From: VFKE01 sp031400955
Lineage (GTDB): Bacteria > Verrucomicrobiota > Verrucomicrobiia > Verrucomicrobiales > Verrucomicrobiaceae
DNA length: 17,582 nt
Assembly: GCA_031400955.1 (NCBI GenBank)
Contig: JANNQW010000432.1
Location: 1-17,582, forward strand
Reading direction: 5' to 3'
The notes under the pieces were generated by a model. The model did no database searches. It saw nothing but the letters and a program-made list of their open reading frames with translations, and was not told where the DNA came from. Positions 13,806-17,582 of this stretch are shown one piece after another; within the stretch, counting starts at the first letter, position 1; every line of letters begins with the position of its first letter. The position numbers and the translations under genes were made by a program.

Positions 13806-15560
13806 CTATGGTTGAACAAGGGGTGATTTCTGAACATCGGGAACCACATAGTCCTGCTCAGACTTCGACATCCGCTTTCTGTCAGTGTAGGCATTTGCAT
13901 CGCCACCACCCAGACCTGGTATTCCGCCAGACCATAGCCGTCTCCAAAATAGGAACTCAGTATCATGCTTTCCATGACCAGGGGGATGCACATCATCAAG
14001 GACCATGTGCAAGGTCTCATGTGCCATCGTGTGCAAATCACGTTGAGCTGTGGTGACAACCATCGGCCTGATGCCTTTACTGGCGGCAAATGTGGGGATC
14101 AACGTATAGGCCTTTTGATCGTATCCGATAAGACCCGTCCCCCAACCGCCGGGTGCGTAAAGACGCTTGCTGTAAACCATCACAATGTCCTTCGAGCCGA
14201 TGCTTGGATAAGTGGATGTAATGTAACTGCTCAAGGAACGCTCATCAGTCGTTGGACCCGCTTCGTTCAGGGTCTGCATTCCATCGTCACGGAATGAGTC
14301 TGATGCCCCAGTGACATTGTTCACGTCAATACCCCAAGCTCCACCGTCCCAATCAACGGCAATGCCAGCCTGGGCGAAACGCTTGCGGATGTCCTTCACA
14401 TCATTCTCTACTTCAGAAGTCTGGACTGCCGGATAACCGCTGAACCAGCCGTGATACCACAAGACGAGTGGGCGCAGCTTCATGCGGCCCTTCTCTTTGA
14501 CTTTTAGCCTGCTGATTTCACTTCCTTCATACTTGATGATCAACTCTCCTCCCACAGCGATCTTGTGTGTGTAATCCTTCAACGTTTCATCCCGGCCATC
14601 AAAGTTGTCATCAACGTCGTCGGAGACCAAAAGGAACACGTTCTCGAAAATGCCAGGCTCAGTTGTGCTCTCGGTGAGTTCAACTTCGTTGGCTGGGTCG
14701 TTGAACTCAGACAGCGAGCTTGGGTTCGTAGTTTCGATGGTGACCTTGATTGGTCCTTGTCCTATCTTGTCAGGACGTGGGATTCTCACTCGGACATGAT
14801 CCATGTCATTCGTGACCCACCAGCGCACTAGGCGCTCGGGGTTTGCATGCTCGAATGAGTTCTCCCAAGTGGCTATATTGACTTCCGTGGCAGTCTTATA
14901 ACTGACCGTTGGCTTCGGTGCGCTGCTATCAACCCCCATGCTCGTTGAGATCGAACTTGGAACGCTTATCTCAATGGGGAGGAGGCACACATAGACGCTG
15001 ACGCCGTCCACATCGATCTGGCCGTTGTATTGTTGGGTCAGGTTGGCGGTGTTTTGGTATGCGAGATGGAGGTTGTATTTGCGGCCAGGGGGCAGTGGCC
15101 TGTCGAACTCCTTGTAGGATTTGGGATTCCACAGGGCGGTGCCTTTGACTTCGTAGGTGGCGATCAATCCCGGCGGCCCGGCTATTCCGGCGGGCAGGTC
15201 TTCTGTGACGTTCAGCGTGGCGATGTCGTCCACCAGGATGGCAATGGGGGCGGGCAGCACGGTGCCAGTCATGTCCAGGGTGCCGGTGAAGGTGCGCTTT
15301 TCCACTTCGGGTGAGGAGTAGCCCAGGCATTGGGAACGGGAACGGGAGTCTTTTTCCATCACGGTGCCTCCGCCGGGATTCACGGTGTAGTCCACGTTCT
15401 GCCGGATTTGGGACATGGTCCATGTTTTGAAACCGCCCCTGGTCAGTGACTTGGCGTAGGGGATGTCTCCGGTGGTGGTCACGCTCTGGGCCTGAGTTTG
15501 AGCAAGCCTGGCAAACAGTAGCGCACAACTGAGCGCAAGGCCAGTGAGGATTCGGGACAT
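13806..15560 (-). CDS. Secreted zincin-like metallopeptidase, family unknown
   Basis: From ATG 15560 the protein is 584 residues with a clear signal peptide (MSRILTGLALSCALLFARLAQTQA). Residues about 30-270 look beta-rich. Residues about 270-355 resemble an exported Ig-like domain with an E-L-T-E-S-T-T-E-P-G-I-F motif and an acidic DDVDDNFDGRD loop that may bind calcium. The C-terminal third holds HETLH (514-518), followed by His525, His529 and His532, and later a DRKRMSKSEQDYV segment like the basic helix after the active site in other zincins. HExxH plus a third His supports a zinc peptidase. The third His is seven residues after the second His (six between), not the five between seen in classical metzincins. 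The frame opens further upstream, to 15743, but that part lacks a signal and reads through an intergenic hairpin, so I reject it. Confidence 0.75.
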   Translation of the reverse strand: MSRILTGLALSCALLFARLAQTQAQSVTTTGDIPYAKSLTRGGFKTWTMSQIRQNVDYTVNPGGGTVMEKDSRSRSQCLGYSSPEVEKRTFTGTLDMTGTVLPAPIAILVDDIATLNVTEDLPAGIAGPPGLIATYEVKGTALWNPKSYKEFDRPLPPGRKYNLHLAYQNTANLTQQYNGQIDVDGVSVYVCLLPIEISVPSSISTSMGVDSSAPKPTVSYKTATEVNIATWENSFEHANPERLVRWWVTNDMDHVRVRIPRPDKIGQGPIKVTIETTNPSSLSEFNDPANEVELTESTTEPGIFENVFLLVSDDVDDNFDGRDETLKDYTHKIAVGGELIIKYEGSEISRLKVKEKGRMKLRPLVLWYHGWFSGYPAVQTSEVENDVKDIRKRFAQAGIAVDWDGGAWGIDVNNVTGASDSFRDDGMQTLNEAGPTTDERSLSSYITSTYPSIGSKDIVMVYSKRLYAPGGWGTGLIGYDQKAYTLIPTFAASKGIRPMVVTTAQRDLHTMAHETLHMVLDDVHPPGHGKHDTEFLFWRRLWSGGIPGLGGGDANAYTDRKRMSKSEQDYVVPDVQKSPLVQP

Positions 15561-15581
15561 GGGCGGGCGGTTGAAAAAGCC

Positions 15582-15667
15582 GTGGCTGCGACCGCGGCTC
15601 GCGGCATCTACCCGCTCGGCCTTCCCATCGATGGGGGAAGTGCCCCGCGACCCGCAGTCGCGGCCAC
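15582..15667. other. Nested hairpin upstream of the metallopeptidase gene
   Basis: gtggctgcgaccgcgg (15582-15597) pairs with ccgcagtcgcggccac (15652-15667), 14 of 16 positions. Inside lies a perfect 12-bp palindrome, cccatcgatggg (15624-15635). On the minus strand this would form a leader structure ending about 22 bases before the start codon. It could be a regulatory RNA, a terminator of the upstream gene, or a repeat element. Confidence 0.5.
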
Positions 15668-15758
15668 ATGAGTGAGCCGGGCATGAGTATTTCAACTCTG
15701 TGAAAGGCGGGCGGCTTTGGGTCGGCAATCGGTTTGAGAACATGGGGCGGTGCGCTGC

Positions 15759-16991
15759 TCAGGGTTTTTTCTTTACCGGGGCCGGCACACTGGCTGCGGT
15801 TGCTTTGCCAGTTGCCGTCTTGGGAGGCGGCGGGTAGGCAGCATCGAGCAGGGCGAGGTATTTCTGGTGCTCTTTGGGGCCTTGCTGCGGGCCGTTTATT
15901 TTATGGAAGAGGGCTTTGATGGCCAGTCCGGCGGAACCGGGGTTGGGTCGCGGATTTTCCTGAAGATGATACCAGTAGATGGCTTGGTGCAGCAGGCCGT
16001 GACGCACGCAGTGGTTACCCACTTGAATTTGATTCAAGCGCATGATGTTGTCCCATTTGCCGAAGGCCTTCACGCGCAGGGCCCATTTGAGGCAGTCGAT
16101 GAACGGTCCTGGGTGTTCCGCGCTGGAGATGAGATAAGGCAGGAAGTTCACGAGGCTTTCTGGAACTTGTTGGGCGAACTCGTTGGCCAGGGGGATGGCG
16201 ATCTGCTGCACAGCGGGGATTTCCAGTTCTGCGCCGCGCTTGGCTCGTTCCGGGGTGTCCTGTCCGGGGCCTTGGGCCTCGCTCATCGTCTGATCAAGCA
16301 GGAGCAGCCCGTCGCTGCGGTCCTGCGCGCTGCCGCAGGCGAAAATGTAGTCAACAGACAGAAGCGATTCCAGCCAGCGCTTGGTGAACAGGGCGCGATT
16401 TCCGTATGTTTGGTAGAAATTGCCTTCATACACATCAACCTTCCGGCCATGTTTTTTCAGGATCTCCCCGGCGCTGCCGCTGAAGACGGCCTCGTCCACC
16501 TCCAGCGTGATGTGCTCTCTTTCCAGCAGGTTTCTCACCCAGGGATAGCGCTGTGCGAAGCACTCGCGATGGGCCTTCATGCCGGCCACATCGGCGAAGA
16601 CGGAGGTGGGGGAGGTGGAGATGAAGTGGAAAGGTTTCACATCCCCGCGGGTGGCGAAGATGGCGCGCTGGACATCGGTGGGGTTATCCGGGAGGCGGTG
16701 GAAGGCTTCGATGTAATCCCAGAACGCGACCTGTGCGGGGGTGATGATTTCTTTTGCGGGACGAGCGGGAAGCTCCGGGTTTGTTTTGGCCGGGTTTGGT
16801 TGTGTGACCGCAGACTTATCGCCTTGCGGCGCAGGCAGAGTTCTTTTCTTGCAACTTGTCAGTGAGGATATCGCAAGAGCAAGCAAACTGACTTTAAGGG
16901 ATTGTCTGAAAACATTGCCCGCAGCAGTCGAGGTGACGAGGCTCAACGCATGCGTGACTCCATTCCGCAGGATTCGGATTAGAGCCTTCAT
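15759..16991 (-). CDS. Lipoprotein of unknown function
   Basis: From ATG 16991 the protein is 410 residues. A hydrophobic stretch (VSLLALAISSLTSC) ends in a lipobox-like L-T-S-C with Cys47, so it is probably a lipoprotein, though the N-region before it is unusually long (a TTG or GTG start further in is possible). A Pro-rich linker follows, then a helical domain with many W, F and H residues (AFWDYIEAFHRLPDNP, DVYEGNFYQTYGNRALFTKRW, NHCVRHGLLHQAIYWYHLQENP) and a Lys/Pro/Ala-rich tail ending VKKKP. I do not recognise the family. It lies upstream of the metallopeptidase gene on the same strand, about 200 bp away with a hairpin between, so it may be a separate transcript. The frame runs on to 17060, but that stretch is tandem repeat and REP-like sequence. 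Confidence 0.75.
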   Translation of the reverse strand: MKALIRILRNGVTHALSLVTSTAAGNVFRQSLKVSLLALAISSLTSCKKRTLPAPQGDKSAVTQPNPAKTNPELPARPAKEIITPAQVAFWDYIEAFHRLPDNPTDVQRAIFATRGDVKPFHFISTSPTSVFADVAGMKAHRECFAQRYPWVRNLLEREHITLEVDEAVFSGSAGEILKKHGRKVDVYEGNFYQTYGNRALFTKRWLESLLSVDYIFACGSAQDRSDGLLLLDQTMSEAQGPGQDTPERAKRGAELEIPAVQQIAIPLANEFAQQVPESLVNFLPYLISSAEHPGPFIDCLKWALRVKAFGKWDNIMRLNQIQVGNHCVRHGLLHQAIYWYHLQENPRPNPGSAGLAIKALFHKINGPQQGPKEHQKYLALLDAAYPPPPKTATGKATAASVPAPVKKKP

Positions 16992-17006
16992 AAGTCGGCT
17001 GCTACG

Positions 17007-17028
17007 GTTGAGCCGTTGAGCCGTTGAG
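17007..17028 (+). repeat. Octamer tandem repeat (gttgagcc)
   Basis: Two exact 8-base copies and a third partial copy, 16 bp before the start of the minus-strand lipoprotein gene. It is the same kind of element as the arrays near 3694, 3767 and 8296. Confidence 0.75.
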
Positions 17029-17043
17029 TATTTGGCTGAAATG

Positions 17044-17123
17044 GAAAGTGGAAGGGGCATCCCTGCCCCCTTATTTTGTATGATTTAAATCCATGGGGCA
17101 CGGATGCCCCATTCCACTTTTTC
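17044..17123. repeat. Facing pair of REP-like palindromic repeats
   Basis: Copy 2 (17044-17069, plus orientation) and copy 3 (17095-17123, minus orientation) each carry GTGGAA plus the palindrome ggggca-tcc[g/c]-tgcccc. They face each other across a 25-bp AT-rich centre, like the paired REPs (BIMEs) of other bacteria. Copy 3 differs by two extra A and one extra T. The pair ends 2 bp from the stop of the small lipoprotein gene and could help end its transcript. Confidence 0.75.
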
Positions 17124-17125
17124 TT

Positions 17126-17308
17126 TTAGTGCTTCGGCTCTTCAACCTTGGCATCCCCATGAGACTCGGCCTTGCCGTGCTCACCCTTGGCATCACTGTG
17201 ATCGCTTTCTTTAAAAAGCTTCTTGGTCTCGTCCCATTTGTGCTGTTCACAGGCAGAGGTGAGCAGGGCAAAGGCGGCAAGTAATAGAGCGGCGATTTTG
17301 GTCATCAT
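17126..17308 (-). CDS. Small His/Lys/Glu-rich lipoprotein
   Basis: A protein of 60 residues. The signal (KIAALLLAAFALLTSAC) ends in Cys20 after T-S-A, an acceptable though not ideal lipobox. The mature 41 residues are strongly charged, with five His and many Lys, Glu and Asp, and no aromatic core beyond one Trp and one Phe, so they are likely disordered. It resembles the tiny lipoproteins common in this phylum. A metal-binding or spacer role is possible but only inferred. A second ATG follows the first directly. It follows the queD-like gene on the same strand, 64 bp away. Confidence 0.6.
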   Translation of the reverse strand: MMTKIAALLLAAFALLTSACEQHKWDETKKLFKESDHSDAKGEHGKAESHGDAKVEEPKH

Positions 17309-17372
17309 GGTGCTTCAGTAGAAGCACAGACTAGCGACCAATCAACTCTCCGCAATCTGAAATCTATACGCT

Positions 17373-17582
17373 TTAAAACTCGCCCCGGAATACAACTCGA
17401 GCGGCCGGGGTCTCATGGATGACGATCTCGCAGAGTCCGGGAAGATGCGGTGCCAGCCGACGCCAAAACCACGCGGCCATGTTTTCTATGGTGGGATTCT
17501 GCAAGCCTTCGATGTCATTGAGATAAGAATGATCCAGCATGTCCATGAGCGGATCCATGGCCCGGCTGATCTGCGCGTGATC
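17373..17582 (-). CDS. queD: 6-carboxytetrahydropterin synthase / PTPS family, C-terminal part
   Basis: The gene runs off the window; 69 codons remain. The visible end has LDHSYLND (the conserved LDH-x-x-LN with the catalytic His), PTIENMAAWFWRRL (the P-T-x-E-N substrate-site motif) and IHETPAARVVF with the conserved Glu that anchors the pterin. These are hallmarks of the 6-pyruvoyl-tetrahydropterin synthase family. In bacteria it usually makes 6-carboxytetrahydropterin for queuosine and deazapurine synthesis. The N-terminal zinc-binding His residues are outside the window, so QueD versus a folate-linked PTPS cannot be settled here. Confidence 0.88.
   Translation of the reverse strand, partial: DHAQISRAMDPLMDMLDHSYLNDIEGLQNPTIENMAAWFWRRLAPHLPGLCEIVIHETPAARVVFRGEF

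Noticed and set aside
15561..15743. N-terminal extension of the metallopeptidase to 15743
   Set aside because: It has no signal peptide, reads through the nested hairpin, and a clear signal peptide begins at 15560.
15750..16865. Plus-strand frame of 371 codons opposite the lipoprotein gene
   Set aside because: Long but Gly/Val/Ala-rich with no domain; the minus strand has a lipobox and a normal residue mix, so the minus strand is preferred.
16992..17060. N-terminal extension of the minus-strand lipoprotein to 17060
   Set aside because: It is encoded by the gttgagcc array and part of a REP-like palindrome; the ATG at 16991 avoids both.

Overview
The window looks like a piece of a Verrucomicrobiota chromosome, probably near Prosthecobacter and related Verrucomicrobiales. 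This is inferred from moderate-to-high GC, poor Shine-Dalgarno sites, many exported proteins of unknown function, a LolA-like sorting protein, an M56 membrane peptidase, a bacterial squalene/phytoene synthase, and 7-8 bp tandem repeats at gene borders. No marker gene proves it. I see no rRNA, tRNA, CRISPR array, intact insertion sequence or phage gene.

Positions 1-2903: the 3' end of an M56 (BlaR1/MecR1-type) peptidase gene faces a gene for an outer-membrane lipoprotein-sorting-like protein. Divergent from the latter is an ArnT-like GT-C membrane glycosyltransferase. Positions 2995-4777: a DPM1-like GT2 glycosyltransferase whose stop codon lies inside an 8-bp tandem repeat, then a winged-helix protein of the COG2958/HrgA type whose nuclease-like domain seems to have lost its catalytic E-x-K. 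Positions 4825-7269: a large secreted protein built around an internal duplication of about 180 residues.

Positions 7260-12311: a squalene/phytoene synthase on the minus strand, then a plus-strand run of HemW (heme chaperone), a TIM-barrel isomerase/endonuclease-like protein, a GtrA-like membrane protein with an extra loop, and a FabF-type ketosynthase. The last two are 3 bp apart and probably cotranscribed. GtrA, GT2 and GT-C proteins commonly work together in polyprenyl-linked sugar transfer to envelope glycans, but here they are about 7 kb apart.

Positions 12312-12888 carry no convincing gene. They hold a REP-like palindrome, a long inverted repeat and decayed direct repeats. Positions 12889-16991 are a minus-strand set of three exported proteins of unknown family: a lipoprotein, a zincin-like metallopeptidase with an unusual HExxH motif, and a C-terminally membrane-anchored protein encoded 2 bp after it. 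A nested hairpin lies just upstream of the peptidase gene. The window ends with a facing pair of the REP-like repeat, a 60-residue lipoprotein and the 3' part of a QueD/6-pyruvoyl-tetrahydropterin synthase gene.

The most interesting signals are the REP-like palindromes, the family of 7-8 bp border repeats, the degenerate HrgA-like protein, the duplicated secreted protein and the exported metallopeptidase cluster.
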